Positions 10,568 through 19,501 are shown, numbered from the stretch's first letter. The stretch is DNA of 64,000 nucleotides from Shewanella sp. Isolate11 (GCF_022398315.1 NZ_JAKEVF010000003.1:314087-378086); one strand, 5' to 3'. Numbers and translations: made by a program. Notes: generated by a model from the sequence alone, not told the origin.

Positions 10568-10596
10568 GTGGCATCCCAATAGGATTCTGGTATGCT
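10568..10596 (+). promoter_or_regulatory. Candidate promoter for the YajG lipoprotein gene
   Basis: An extended -10 (TGG followed by TATGCT at 10591-10596) is preceded by a 17-base spacer and GTGGCA as a weak -35. It lies 35 bases ahead of the ATG at 10631. Confidence 0.4.
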
Positions 10597-10630
10597 GATG
10601 CTACCTTTTGAAAGCAAACCACTATTTTAG

Positions 10631-11197
10631 ATGAAACCTATTATTCCATTGCTTATCAGTGCTGTTGTTCTTTGCGGTTGTGCGACACAGACACCAACCC
10701 ACATGGCACTTAATCCTCAAACACCAGCAATCACGACTCTGGCAGCACAAGCAACGCCGATTGCGATTGAAATGATCGATACTCGTCCAGCTAATTTTGT
10801 CGCCCGTTTCGACCAAGGTAGCGATGCAGCCAAACTGGTTAGCCCATCGGAAGCACCACGCCAGCAGCTTGACCAAGTATTCAGACAAGGCTTTACTAAA
10901 GCCGGTTATGTGATTGACCCGAGTTCACCACAACATATTCAAATTCAACTAGAGAAATTGCTAACCGACGTAAAAGATGCCGCGCTGAGCTACGAAGCTA
11001 AAAATGAAATTATTATCAATGTGATAGCAAGCAATAAAGTCAGAACCTTTACTAAGCGATATACAGGTCATAACCAGGTTTCAGGGCCATTTAATTCCGA
11101 CTTTGCCACCCTAGAACTGGCAATGAATAACCTGCTTAATGACCTGACCAGCAAGATTATTAACGATCCTGAACTCAACCAATTCATCCAAGAGTGA
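10631..11197 (+). CDS. YajG family lipoprotein
   Basis: A 188-residue predicted outer-membrane lipoprotein. The N-terminus is a type II signal peptide ending in the lipobox LCGC, with Cys16 as the lipidated residue followed by ATQTPT. The body resembles E. coli YajG, including the EMIDTRP beginning of the mature fold and a C-terminal LNDLTSKIINDPELNQFIQE segment. Its cellular role is unknown. The cyclophilin gene follows 42 bases downstream on the same strand, so both may form a small envelope operon. Confidence 0.85.
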   Translation: MKPIIPLLISAVVLCGCATQTPTHMALNPQTPAITTLAAQATPIAIEMIDTRPANFVARFDQGSDAAKLVSPSEAPRQQLDQVFRQGFTKAGYVIDPSSPQHIQIQLEKLLTDVKDAALSYEAKNEIIINVIASNKVRTFTKRYTGHNQVSGPFNSDFATLELAMNNLLNDLTSKIINDPELNQFIQE

Positions 11198-11239
11198 TGT
11201 CATAAAGTAATGATTTCATAAAAATAATAAGGAGACAAA

Positions 11240-11824
11240 ATGAAGCGTTGGATATGTGCATTATTATTGGTATCCATGAGTAGTCTGGCTCATGCCATCG
11301 ATATTCAAGAAAATACCATCTACCCCAAGGTTAAATTAGAAACCACCATGGGAAATATTGTGGTTGAGCTTGATCGTAAACGCGCGCCGATCACCGTCGA
11401 TAACTTTCTCACCTATGTGGTTAAAGGCCACTATGACAACACCCTGTTTCATCGCATCATCCCTGACTTTGTGGTGCAAGGTGGCGGACTGAATCCTAAG
11501 CTGGAAGAGAAGCCGCTCGATAAACCTATCGTTAACGAATCAGGTAATGGCCTAAGTAACGGTCTTGGCACCATAGCAATGGCCCGAGACGAAAATCCAC
11601 ATTCGGCTACGGCGCAGTTTTATTTCAATGTCGCCGACAACAAACGTTTAGACCCCTCCAAACGTCGCTGGGGCTATGCGGTTTTTGGTGATGTCGTTGA
11701 AGGCATGGATGTATTAGAAAAAATGGCGATGGTGGAAACCCACTTAAATACTCAGCTTAACTGGCCCGATTTTCCGGTTAAGGACATCATACTGATCAAG
11801 GCAACCCTGTTACCTAGAGAATAA
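11240..11824 (+). CDS. ppiA: Periplasmic peptidyl-prolyl cis-trans isomerase, cyclophilin type
   Basis: A cyclophilin with an N-terminal signal peptide (cleavage likely after SSLAHA, residue 19), so it should fold proteins in the periplasm. The cyclophilin core is clear: FHRIIPDFVVQGG with the catalytic Arg, TAQFYFNVADN, and WGYAVFGDVVEGMDV. The length of 194 matches E. coli PpiA (190). A strong AAGGAGA ribosome-binding site lies 7 bases ahead of the ATG. The gene follows the YajG-type lipoprotein gene. The ppiA symbol is by similarity; ppiB is ruled out by the signal peptide. Confidence 0.9.
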   Translation: MKRWICALLLVSMSSLAHAIDIQENTIYPKVKLETTMGNIVVELDRKRAPITVDNFLTYVVKGHYDNTLFHRIIPDFVVQGGGLNPKLEEKPLDKPIVNESGNGLSNGLGTIAMARDENPHSATAQFYFNVADNKRLDPSKRRWGYAVFGDVVEGMDVLEKMAMVETHLNTQLNWPDFPVKDIILIKATLLPRE

Positions 11825-12016
11825 TCAAAGCCGAAATATTACCGTGTTTAGAGCACAACTTTGGGGCTAAATTTTAGTCTCATCACAATTTCAAAAATGA
11901 TTATTGGCAGTTTCATAAGATTGCAACAAAACTCAGAAATGACATTTTTGAAACTTAGACAATCTGGCTCACCATGGCTGTCTATACTTGTGAAGTAAAT
12001 AACGAGGAGGCGAACG

Positions 12017-12358
12017 ATGACACCCAACGAGTTCATCGATAATAAAGCGCCCCAGTTGGCTCTCTATGGAAAAGCATTCTTGAACGATCAGCTCGAGTTC
12101 AATGAGATCCAGCTTTACTTATGGGACACCTTAGAAGAGTGGCAACAGTTCACTCATCAAGGCGACGCGCAAAGTGATATCAGTGATATTGAAAAAGTGT
12201 TTTGGCATCTGCTACACGCCTTTGACAAGTGGCCCGATTGGACAATTCGTGGCAATCAATTTCTGCGTAAGCAAATAATCGATTGTTGTGAATTTTTAAG
12301 CCTGAACGGCCCCTGTCCTTCAGGGTGTATTGGTCAACGGCCTAGTAGCCTTTGCTAA
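12017..12358 (+). CDS. Hypothetical protein, 113 residues
   Basis: I do not recognise a family. The gene looks real: an excellent GAGGAGG ribosome-binding site 6 bases before the ATG, a proper terminator 12 bases past the stop, and an even codon pattern. The product is probably a soluble, helical, acidic protein rich in Trp and Phe (LWDTLEEWQQF, FWHLLHAFDKWPDW). It ends in a Cys- and Pro-containing tail (CPSGC ... SSLC). Four cysteines in the last 25 residues, including a CC pair, could bind metal, but this is a guess. No partner genes adjoin it. Confidence 0.7.
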   Translation: MTPNEFIDNKAPQLALYGKAFLNDQLEFNEIQLYLWDTLEEWQQFTHQGDAQSDISDIEKVFWHLLHAFDKWPDWTIRGNQFLRKQIIDCCEFLSLNGPCPSGCIGQRPSSLC

Positions 12359-12370
12359 CAAAACCACTAA

Positions 12371-12399
12371 AAACTCAGTCTTAATGACTGAGTTTTTTT
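12371..12399 (+). terminator. Rho-independent terminator after the 113-residue gene
   Basis: An 8-bp stem (ACTCAGTC / GACTGAGT) with loop TTAAT and a seven-base T run. Confidence 0.9.
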
Positions 12400-12434
12400 A
12401 TTTTGAGCACACTATGACTGGCTCCCACTGCCTT

Positions 12435-12610
12435 ATACCAATCAAAGTAAATTAGTGATCAGCCCGTTTGTAACAGAAAAGGGCGTAGGAAAAATTGTCG
12501 AGAACAAGGCAATAATTGCAGTAACCAGTTATTATAATTACAAAATTTACAACACGGTTATCGGCTATTTTAACGAGCAAGAACGATCAGATAATTACTG
12601 CGATTGGTAT
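12435..12610. repeat. 176-bp MITE-like intergenic repeat, copy B
   Basis: This copy has the most regular ends: ATACCAATC at the left and its exact inverse GATTGGTAT at the right. It is the same length and orientation as copies A and C. It lies between a terminator and the ampG-like gene, so it interrupts no transcript. TA dinucleotides flank both ends, but because they extend the palindrome they cannot be proven to be a target duplication. Confidence 0.87.
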
Positions 12611-12781
12611 TAATCAGCAATCCACGCCATTTTTAAACTTAAACTAATACGTAAGCTGGAGTTCACGCCTAAAACAAGACAAAGCCATAAAGATGAAGCC
12701 GACTTAACCGACTAAGCCTTTTTATTTCATTCCCTAAGGTTTAAGCTAAGGCCATTATTATCATAAAACTGTTGTTTATCT
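12611..12781. other. Rest of intergenic gap before the ampG-like gene
   Basis: Together with repeat copy B and the terminator, this makes a 420-base gene-free stretch. I see no small gene and no promoter good enough to call. Confidence 0.4.
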
Positions 12782-14212
12782 GTGACCTCTTCTAGCCAGT
12801 TTCGTTTTAAAGAAGCCCTTTCCATTTATTGTCACAAACGGGTGTTAAGCCTGTTACTGCTTGGCTTCTCGGCGGGTTTACCACTGATGTTAGTCTTCTC
12901 AACCTTGTCATTTTGGCTGCGTGAAGCGGGAATTGATCGTACCGCCATCGGCTATTTCAGCTGGATAGCCTTAGCCTATGGTTTTAAATGGGCTTGGTCT
13001 CCTCTAGTTGATCGCATGTCACTGCCTATCTTTACCAAGCTTCTTGGACGACGACGAGGCTGGATGCTGTTTGCCCAGCTCACCCTAGTGCTTGCCATTC
13101 TCGGTATGAGCCAGAGCGACCCGGTTAATGATCTCGAACGCCTAGCACTATTTGCCTTAATGGTGGCCTTCGCCTCTGCAACTCAAGATATTGTTATCGA
13201 TGCCTTTCGTATCGACTCCGCACCAGAAAAAATGCAGGCAGCACTTGCTGCGGCATATCAAGTGGGTTATCGCAGCGCCATGATTGTCGCCACAGCCGGC
13301 GCTTTAAGCATTGCAGCTTGGTTCGATCCTGACAGTGAAGTGTATAACCTAGCCTCGTGGCAAACTGCTTACCTCATAATGGCGGGATTAATGTCAGTCG
13401 GTATCATTACCACGCTGATGAGCCGTGAACCGCAAATTGACAGCATCGAAGCCGATAAAAAAGAAGCCGAGCTAAAACAGCAATTAGCACAGAAATACCC
13501 CCAATTTATCGCCTCCATGTTGTCTTGGCTCTATACCGCCAGCATATTGCCCTTTATCGATTTCTTTAAACGTTATGGCCGCAGCGCGATTTTAATCTTA
13601 TTGCTGATCTCCTGTTATCGCATCTCAGATATCGTCATGGGGATCATGGCAAATGTATTCTATGTGGATATGGGGTTTGCTAAGGCAGAAATTGCGGCAA
13701 TCAGTAAGGTTTACGGCTTAATTATGACCTTGGTGGGTGCTGGTGCCGGCGGGATATTATTGGCGCGCTTCGGCACGATGAAAATCTTATTCCTAGGTGC
13801 CTTTTTAGTCGCCGTTACTAACTTGCTATTCGCCTATCAGGCAATGGTCGGCTATAACGTGCCGCTATTAACGGCGGTGATCTCAATTGACAACTTCAGT
13901 GCCGGTGTTGCCACCGCAGCCTTTATCGCCTATTTATCTAGCCTCACCAGTAACGGCTATAGCGCTACCCAATATGCACTACTTTCCTCCATCATGTTGC
14001 TGTTTCCTAAATTTGTGGCAGGATTCTCTGGTGCCTACATCGATGCCTTTGGTTACGTGAACTTCTTTGTCGCCGCCAGTGTGATTGGTTTCCCTGTTTT
14101 AGGTTTAATTCTGCTAGTGCAAAAATACGCACCACACCCCAGCCATGATATTCGCAATGATGCACCACAATCTGACCGCGAATCCGCCAGAAAAATCAGC
14201 AGTAATGAGTAA
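12782..14212 (+). CDS. AmpG-type MFS permease (PAT family)
   Basis: A 476-residue inner-membrane major-facilitator protein with about 12-14 helices. The N-terminal LLLLGFSAGLPLMLVFSTLSFW and the YFSWIALAYGFKWAWSPLVDR loop are signatures of the peptide-acetyl-CoA/muropeptide (AmpG) transporters, which bring anhydro-muropeptides into the cytoplasm for cell-wall recycling. A conserved ATQDIVIDAFRID motif is also present. The start is a GTG at 12782 with a poor ribosome-binding site, so the exact start is uncertain. No ampC/ampR/ampD genes adjoin it. The muropeptide substrate is inferred from the family. Confidence 0.85.
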   Translation: MTSSSQFRFKEALSIYCHKRVLSLLLLGFSAGLPLMLVFSTLSFWLREAGIDRTAIGYFSWIALAYGFKWAWSPLVDRMSLPIFTKLLGRRRGWMLFAQLTLVLAILGMSQSDPVNDLERLALFALMVAFASATQDIVIDAFRIDSAPEKMQAALAAAYQVGYRSAMIVATAGALSIAAWFDPDSEVYNLASWQTAYLIMAGLMSVGIITTLMSREPQIDSIEADKKEAELKQQLAQKYPQFIASMLSWLYTASILPFIDFFKRYGRSAILILLLISCYRISDIVMGIMANVFYVDMGFAKAEIAAISKVYGLIMTLVGAGAGGILLARFGTMKILFLGAFLVAVTNLLFAYQAMVGYNVPLLTAVISIDNFSAGVATAAFIAYLSSLTSNGYSATQYALLSSIMLLFPKFVAGFSGAYIDAFGYVNFFVAASVIGFPVLGLILLVQKYAPHPSHDIRNDAPQSDRESARKISSNE

Positions 14213-14215
14213 ACA

Positions 14216-14258
14216 TAAAAAGCCGGTTAAGCCTATAAAATGGCTTCACCGGCTTTTT
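14216..14258. terminator. Terminator between the convergent ampG-like gene and yajQ
   Basis: An outer stem AAAAAGCCGGT / ACCGGCTTTTT and an inner AAGCC / GGCTT extend the hairpin. T runs follow on both strands, so it can stop either transcript. Confidence 0.88.
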
Positions 14259-14357
14259 AATTAGACACTAGCAAAACATGATGACTAAAAGTTAGAGTTA
14301 AAAATTAGTGCTTAGAGTTAGTGCTAAGAGTGATTGTTAAATAGGACGCCTAGCGCA

Positions 14358-14843
14358 TCAGTCTCTGAAGTTATTAAACTGAAACGGCTGACCTAAATCA
14401 GACTCTCTTGCTATCGCCATGACCGCTTGTAAGTCATCGCGCTTCTTCCCCGTAACTCGAACGGAATCCCCCTGAATCGCTGCCTGCACTTTAAGCTTGC
14501 TCTCTTTGATCAGCTTCACCAGTTTCTTAGCAATTAAGCTGTCTATGCCTTGCTTAAAGTTCACATTCAAAGAAAAAGTCTTGCCACTGTGAATTGCTTT
14601 TTCAGCCACTTCCATCGACGCTGGGTCAACATTACGCTTACTCAGTTGATTACGCAGTATGTCCACCAGCTGCTGACATTGGAAGTCAGACTCAGACGCT
14701 AAAGTCACTTGGTTATTTTTATAGCTGATTTCCGTTTCTACACCACGAAAATCGAAGCGACCATCGAGTTCACGACGAGCATTATCTACCGCGTTACGCA
14801 GCTCAACTTCGTTCACTTCAGACACTATGTCCATTGAAGGCAT
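14358..14843 (-). CDS. yajQ: YajQ family nucleotide-binding protein
   Basis: A 161-residue YajQ/UPF0234 protein. Family members have two ferredoxin-like domains and bind nucleotides; a homologue in Xanthomonas is a cyclic-di-GMP effector, which may or may not hold here. The N-terminal [10 protein letters not shown], the [13 protein letters not shown] stretch and the C-terminal [13 protein letters not shown] and [10 protein letters not shown] are all typical. A GGGGGAT ribosome-binding site precedes the ATG. It is monocistronic and convergent with the ampG-like gene. Confidence 0.95.
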   Translation of the reverse strand: MPSMDIVSEVNEVELRNAVDNARRELDGRFDFRGVETEISYKNNQVTLASESDFQCQQLVDILRNQLSKRNVDPASMEVAEKAIHSGKTFSLNVNFKQGIDSLIAKKLVKLIKESKLKVQAAIQGDSVRVTGKKRDDLQAVMAIARESDLGQPFQFNNFRD

Positions 14844-15028
14844 GGTTATCCCCCTGTTATCGATTAATCATGGCGTAAGTTTACCTGCTAGGACGAATAG
14901 GTAGCAAACAAACTTAGGGTTCTCGCATTATAAATTGCGCTTGCTGACAACTAACTGCCCTTATAGTCAGGAATTATTAATGACTTTGAAGTGACATTTT
15001 TCTATGATGACGAAAACCAACTCAATAT

Positions 15029-15409
15029 GTGTGCTCCGTGATTTATAGACATCCTGCATTTAAGCTCGCCCTGCTCATCGCATTAATCATTATCAGTTAC
15101 TTGGTTTTCTCACGTCCCAATTATCCTCAGGTCGTACCAAATATGGATAAAATTGGTCACTTAGGCAGCTTCTTTTCACTCTCTTTACTGACCTATTTAG
15201 CCTTTAAACCTAAGTGGTACTTACTGACGATTTTCATGGCTGGCTATGCACTGTTTATCGAATTAGTACAATCTCGCCTTCCCTACCGCAGCGCCGAAGG
15301 CGCTGACTTCATTGCCGACATGGGCGGTGTGTTACTGTTTTATGCCGCACGTTGGCTCTATCGACGTTATTCGAAGGCCAGCGCGATCGACGGTCTCAAA
15401 AACGAGTAA
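15029..15409 (+). CDS. VanZ-like family membrane protein
   Basis: A 126-residue protein with three to four hydrophobic helices and the VanZ-like signature: MDKIGHLGSFFSLS near the first third, IELVQSRLPYRSAEGADFIADMGG near the end. VanZ gives low-level teicoplanin resistance in enterococci, but chromosomal relatives in proteobacteria have no known resistance role. The stop lies 5 bases before the panE ATG, so the two are very likely co-transcribed. A second possible start (GTG, Val4) cannot be excluded. Confidence 0.82.
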   Translation: MCSVIYRHPAFKLALLIALIIISYLVFSRPNYPQVVPNMDKIGHLGSFFSLSLLTYLAFKPKWYLLTIFMAGYALFIELVQSRLPYRSAEGADFIADMGGVLLFYAARWLYRRYSKASAIDGLKNE

Positions 15410-15414
15410 CCTTG

Positions 15415-16338
15415 ATGCAAACGGCACAGCCTCAGCAAATTGCCATCCTTGGCGCAGGAGCCATCGGCCAGCTGATCTTTCATCAGCTTTCTCAAGATGC
15501 TAGCTCGCCTCATCTGTTTGGCCGTCAAAGCCAAAAACGCTTGTTAAGTTTTACCAATATCGCAGGCAACAGCCTACAGCGCCAGATACGATTAGCCTCG
15601 GCGCAAGATGAAGCATTACTCTCAAAACTCGATCTACTTATCATCTGCGTTAAAGCCCACCAAGTTGTCGAGGCGGTCACGCCATTATTCAATAGGTTAA
15701 ACCCACAATGTCATTTATTGCTACTGCACAATGGCTTGGGACCACACCTTGAACTCATCCCCTTACTTCAAGGGCGAGGATTAAGCTTAGGTACAACTTC
15801 ACAAGGGGCCTTGCGCCAACAAGCCTGGCAACTGCTTCAAACCGGTGAAGGTATCACTCAGCTTGGGCATTACTGCGGCCCACAAATGCCGTTAGCCATA
15901 AGAGAACGACTACTAAGCCAAATCCCCAATAGCCAATGGTGTGAGCCTATTCTGCCCATGTTGTGGCAGAAACTGGCGATTAATGTCGCCATTAATCCAC
16001 TGACAGCACTGTTTAATTGCCGTAATGGTGAACTGGCTAAAGCTGAACATCGGCCATTAATCGAGTCGCTACTGGCTGAAGTTTTTAAGGTAGCTGAGCA
16101 AGAAAATATCCCTTTGGACAGGGAAGCACTGACTCAGCGAGTATTTGATGTTATTCAACTAACCGCAAATAACTACTCTTCGATGCATCAAGATATTGCT
16201 CACGGGCGTAAAACCGAGCTCGATGCCATCACAGGTTATGTGATTCAACGCGGTGCACATCATGGTATTGCGACTCCAGAAAACAGCGCGATTTATCAAA
16301 AAATGTGCATGTTGTCCGCCAGTTCATCAAAAGTTTAA
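15415..16338 (+). CDS. panE: 2-dehydropantoate 2-reductase
   Basis: Ketopantoate reductase, the NADPH-dependent step that makes pantoate for coenzyme A. The dinucleotide-binding motif ILGAGAIGQL lies at residues 10-19. KAHQVVEA and the C-terminal LWQKLAINVAINPLTALFNCRNGEL carry the catalytic Lys and substrate contacts of the family. I start at ATG 15415, giving 307 residues, close to the E. coli 303. A longer frame beginning at 15352 overlaps the VanZ-like gene without reason. No panB/panC genes are near. Confidence 0.92.
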   Translation: MQTAQPQQIAILGAGAIGQLIFHQLSQDASSPHLFGRQSQKRLLSFTNIAGNSLQRQIRLASAQDEALLSKLDLLIICVKAHQVVEAVTPLFNRLNPQCHLLLLHNGLGPHLELIPLLQGRGLSLGTTSQGALRQQAWQLLQTGEGITQLGHYCGPQMPLAIRERLLSQIPNSQWCEPILPMLWQKLAINVAINPLTALFNCRNGELAKAEHRPLIESLLAEVFKVAEQENIPLDREALTQRVFDVIQLTANNYSSMHQDIAHGRKTELDAITGYVIQRGAHHGIATPENSAIYQKMCMLSASSSKV

Positions 16339-16446
16339 AATCTCTCTATCTTATTCATCACGCACAAATTTATCCTCTTTAAGCTCCCAATGAATCATTA
16401 GCGGCTAAACTTAACTCACGGTAGAAAAGTGAGCTTGAGGTGACAG

Positions 16447-17943
16447 ATGCAGCGAGAGCAATGGAACTCCAGAGTGGGATTTATCTTAGCTGCTGTCGGC
16501 TCAGCTATCGGCTTAGGTAATATCTGGCGCTTTCCTTATATGGCTTATGAAAATGGCGGCGGCGCTTTTTTCATTCCTTATCTGTTTGCCATGCTCACCG
16601 CGGGGATTCCATTTATGATCTTAGAGTTCAGCCTAGGACACAAAATGAAGCAAACAGCACCGCGCGTATTTTCACAGCTGGGCGCTTATTTAGGCTTAAG
16701 GCTTGAGTGGCTAGGTTGGTTTCAGGTATTTATCGCCGCGATTATTGCAGTTTACTATGTGGCGATTATTGGCTGGACCATCTCTTATTTAGGTTTGTCT
16801 TTTACTCAAAGCTGGGGGGCAAATCCCAACAGTTATTTCTTCGATGAATTCTTAAAGCTAGGCAATAACTCACCATCTAATTTAGGTCAATTTCAAGGGG
16901 CTATCGCCTTGAGCATCACTATTGCCTGGCTACTGAGTTTTGCAGCTGTTTATACTGGCGTTAAGGGCGGTATCGAACGAGCCAATAAGATATTAATGCC
17001 GCTGCTGTTTATCATGGTGTTGGTATTAATTGGTAGAACCTTACTGTTACCCGGTGCCTTCAGCGGACTCAATTACCTGTTTGAACCAGACTTTAGCCGC
17101 CTGCTGGATTTTAAAGTTTGGTCCGCGGCTTATGGACAAATATTTTTCACCTTAAGTGTCGGCTTTGCCATCATGTTAGCCTATTCCAGCTACCTACCCG
17201 AAAAATCAGACATTAATAACAACGCCTTTATGACGGTACTGCTTAACTGTGGTTTTTCCATTCTAGCGGGGATTTTAGTCTTTGGCGTGCTGGGATATAT
17301 GGCGCAGGAACAAGTCAAGCCATTAACCGAAGTGGTCAATTCAGGGATTGGTCTGGCGTTTGTCACTATACCCACTGCAATAAACCTAATGCCCGCGCCC
17401 TATATTTTAGGGCCAGTGTTCTTTTTCGCCTTAGTGATCGCTGGGCTTAGTTCGCATATTTCCATCCTCGAAGCGGTGATCAGCGCGGTGATCGACAAAT
17501 TCAACTTACCTCGTAAAACCGCGGCGCTAATTGTCTGTATTATAGGCTATTTTGTATCGATGGCATTTGCCACCAATGGAGGCTTACTGCTCTTGGATTT
17601 GGTGGATTACTTTATTAACAATATTGCGCTGCTACTGAGCTGCTTTATCGAATTACTGATCGTCACTTGGTTACTTAAGGTGAGTGATATCAGGCAGCAC
17701 GCTAATCAATACTCTGAGTTTGTCGTAGGTCAATGGGTGACTATCTGCCTGCGTTTTATCAGCCCGATTTTACTGGCTATCATCCTTGTGAAAAACCTCT
17801 ACAACACTGTAGTAAATGGCTATGGCGACTACCCTATTGCCGACCAACTGTTTTTAGGCTGGGGATTGATTGCCTGTATGCTATTTTTTGCCTTGCTAAT
17901 CAATTTTGGCAGTAAGCGCCCAACCCATGGAGCACACTCTTAA
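16447..17943 (+). CDS. Sodium-dependent transporter, NSS (SLC6) family
   Basis: A 498-residue neurotransmitter:sodium symporter with 11-12 helices. The first helix carries the signature VGSAIGLGNIWRFPYMAYENGGGAFF, which lines the substrate and Na+ sites. Helix 6 and 8 motifs are present around FFTLSVGFAIMLAYSSYL and ALVIAGLSSHISILEA. Bacterial members bring in amino acids with sodium. It overlaps by one base with a 33-residue MetS-type subunit, an arrangement known for methionine/alanine importers (MetPS), so a neutral amino acid is the likely substrate. That substrate is inference. Confidence 0.92.
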   Translation: MQREQWNSRVGFILAAVGSAIGLGNIWRFPYMAYENGGGAFFIPYLFAMLTAGIPFMILEFSLGHKMKQTAPRVFSQLGAYLGLRLEWLGWFQVFIAAIIAVYYVAIIGWTISYLGLSFTQSWGANPNSYFFDEFLKLGNNSPSNLGQFQGAIALSITIAWLLSFAAVYTGVKGGIERANKILMPLLFIMVLVLIGRTLLLPGAFSGLNYLFEPDFSRLLDFKVWSAAYGQIFFTLSVGFAIMLAYSSYLPEKSDINNNAFMTVLLNCGFSILAGILVFGVLGYMAQEQVKPLTEVVNSGIGLAFVTIPTAINLMPAPYILGPVFFFALVIAGLSSHISILEAVISAVIDKFNLPRKTAALIVCIIGYFVSMAFATNGGLLLLDLVDYFINNIALLLSCFIELLIVTWLLKVSDIRQHANQYSEFVVGQWVTICLRFISPILLAIILVKNLYNTVVNGYGDYPIADQLFLGWGLIACMLFFALLINFGSKRPTHGAHS

Positions 17944-18044
17944 TGTCTATTAGTGCACAAATAATGATGCTATTGGCTATTGCGATAACTTGGGGCGGCG
18001 CCGCTATTTGCGTCGCCATCGCCCTCAAGAAACAAAGTCAATAA
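17943..18044 (+). CDS. MetS family NSS transporter small subunit, 33 residues
   Basis: A very short gene that starts in the stop codon of the NSS transporter (TAATG), so translation is coupled. The product is a single helix, MSISAQIMMLLAIAITWGGA, then a short basic tail ending KKQSQ. This pattern (helix with MMLxA...WGG and a basic end) matches the MetS small subunits that associate with NSS importers such as methionine/alanine MetP. The stop lies only 3 bases from the convergent hdfR stop. It is easily missed by gene finders because of its size. Confidence 0.85.
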   Translation: MSISAQIMMLLAIAITWGGAAICVAIALKKQSQ

Positions 18045-18047
18045 AAC

Positions 18048-18926
18048 TTACTTACTGACTTGTTGCAAGCTATATGCGGTCAGAGGATAGATATCTTTCA
18101 CCAGCGCTTGGATCTTGGTTATCGCCTCAAGTGAACTACTGTCTTTGCGGTATGAAAGATAGATAGGTCGATTCCAAGGCTCAACATCATCGACTAAATA
18201 CAGCTGCTTAGCGGCTAAAAATGGCTCGACAATAGATAGAGGCAGGTAAGCCGAGCCACTTTTTTCTAAAATGAAATCTAGTGCAATACGTCCTGTCGAG
18301 GTTCGCAGATATGGCGGCGGAATACGGTAATGACGCTCGGCATGTTCAGAAGCAAATCGAGTACCCCAATCCACATAAACATACTGCTGCGATAACGCCT
18401 GCTCTTGGCCAGTGGGCTGAGTCGACACCAATACCAAGACTAAATCCGCCACCTGTTTACACTCTAACTCATCCGATTTCAGCGGGTCGAAACCGAAAGC
18501 CATATCCAAGGTGCGCTCGATAAGTTGACGATTTAATTGCTCGCGGCTTAGAGCTTCGGCCAGAAAACCATAGCCACCAAACGCCTCTGTCACTCGGCTT
18601 AAACAGTGTTGCAAATAAGCATCCCAGATATTAGGTGTTCCCGCCATAGTGAGCTGTAACGCCTTGTTATTCGCTAGCGCCAACTCATTTTTTGCCTGCT
18701 CTAGAGTATTCACCATCACTTCAGCATAAGCCACAAGCCGCTCGCCAGAGGTGGTGAGCTTGATGCTGTTGCGGTCACGAATAAATAGAGAGGAATCAAA
18801 AAAAGACTCTAACTGCTTAATACGTGCACTCACCGCCGCCTGGGTAATATATAAATTTTCGGCAGCACGGCCAAAGTGGCGTGTTTGCGCAACCTCCAAG
18901 AAGGTTTTAAATACTTTTACGTCCAT
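18048..18926 (-). CDS. hdfR: LysR-type regulator HdfR
   Basis: A 292-residue LysR family transcription factor. The winged helix-turn-helix occupies roughly residues 1-60 (FLEVAQTRHFGRAAENLYITQAAVS). RHFGRAAE and RIKQLE, followed by LFIRDRNSIKLTTSGERL, resemble E. coli HdfR, which represses flhDC there. The divergent maoP (yifE) neighbour is the same as in E. coli and supports orthology. The effector domain (about residues 90-290) is more diverged. Whether it controls motility in this organism cannot be read from sequence. Confidence 0.85.
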   Translation of the reverse strand: MDVKVFKTFLEVAQTRHFGRAAENLYITQAAVSARIKQLESFFDSSLFIRDRNSIKLTTSGERLVAYAEVMVNTLEQAKNELALANNKALQLTMAGTPNIWDAYLQHCLSRVTEAFGGYGFLAEALSREQLNRQLIERTLDMAFGFDPLKSDELECKQVADLVLVLVSTQPTGQEQALSQQYVYVDWGTRFASEHAERHYRIPPPYLRTSTGRIALDFILEKSGSAYLPLSIVEPFLAAKQLYLVDDVEPWNRPIYLSYRKDSSSLEAITKIQALVKDIYPLTAYSLQQVSK

Positions 18927-19079
18927 CGTTCGCTCTCTGTTATTTCCAAGCTGAGAATAACAACTAATTATGATGGTGACGATAAAAAAGTTTTGCTTCT
19001 CTTTTAACGATAAAAATCATAATTTCGCGATCAAATATCAGTGGTGTTACAGCGTAGAAAAACACAGTTAGAGGTTGTT

Positions 19080-19439
19080 ATGTCAGAAGAATCATTCCGT
19101 TTTGGTCAGAAGCGTTTTTTTGATGACAAAAACTTTCCAAGAGGGTTCAGCAAATCAGGTGAATTTACCTTATCTGAGGCCGAGCTGTTAAGCCTTTATG
19201 GCGATACCATGCTAGCCTTCGAGGCCGGAATACTCGATCCTGAAACCGCAGAAGAGAAACATTTTATTAAGGTATTAAAGCACCCCAATAAAGCCAATAC
19301 TAAGCTTGAACATGTGTGGATAAAATACACTAAGCTCACTCGCGAGCCCAAAAAGTTCCACACCCTAAATAGCACTTCAAACAAGCGTGGCGAACAGTTT
19401 GACTTTGTTGAACACCACCCTGAAGATGAAGTTGCTTAA
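19080..19439 (+). CDS. maoP: MaoP / DUF413 family protein
   Basis: A 119-residue protein of the YifE/MaoP family; in E. coli MaoP with the maoS site organises the Ori macrodomain of the chromosome. The N-terminal FRFGQKRFFDDKNFPRGFS, then FTLSEAELLSLYGDTM and the PETAEEKHFIKVL segment, are family hallmarks. I start at ATG 19080 (MSEESFRFG) with an AGAGG ribosome-binding site; an ATG-like start 39 bases upstream has none. It is divergent from hdfR across a 153-base gap, as in E. coli. Confidence 0.88.
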   Translation: MSEESFRFGQKRFFDDKNFPRGFSKSGEFTLSEAELLSLYGDTMLAFEAGILDPETAEEKHFIKVLKHPNKANTKLEHVWIKYTKLTREPKKFHTLNSTSNKRGEQFDFVEHHPEDEVA

Positions 19440-19446
19440 ATAATAA

Positions 19447-19474
19447 AGAAAGCCTCCGAAATGGAGGCTTTTTT
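19447..19474 (+). terminator. Rho-independent terminator of maoP
   Basis: A 9-bp stem (AAAGCCTCC / GGAGGCTTT) with a 5-base loop and a T run, 10 bases after the maoP stop. Confidence 0.9.
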
Positions 19475-19501
19475 GTCGCTCATGTTTGAGATTGAATAGG
19501 C

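Noticed and set aside
15029..15409. Reading the VanZ-like gene as a glycopeptide-resistance determinant
   Set aside because: Such proteins are common in gammaproteobacterial chromosomes, no van genes adjoin it, and the outer membrane already excludes glycopeptides.
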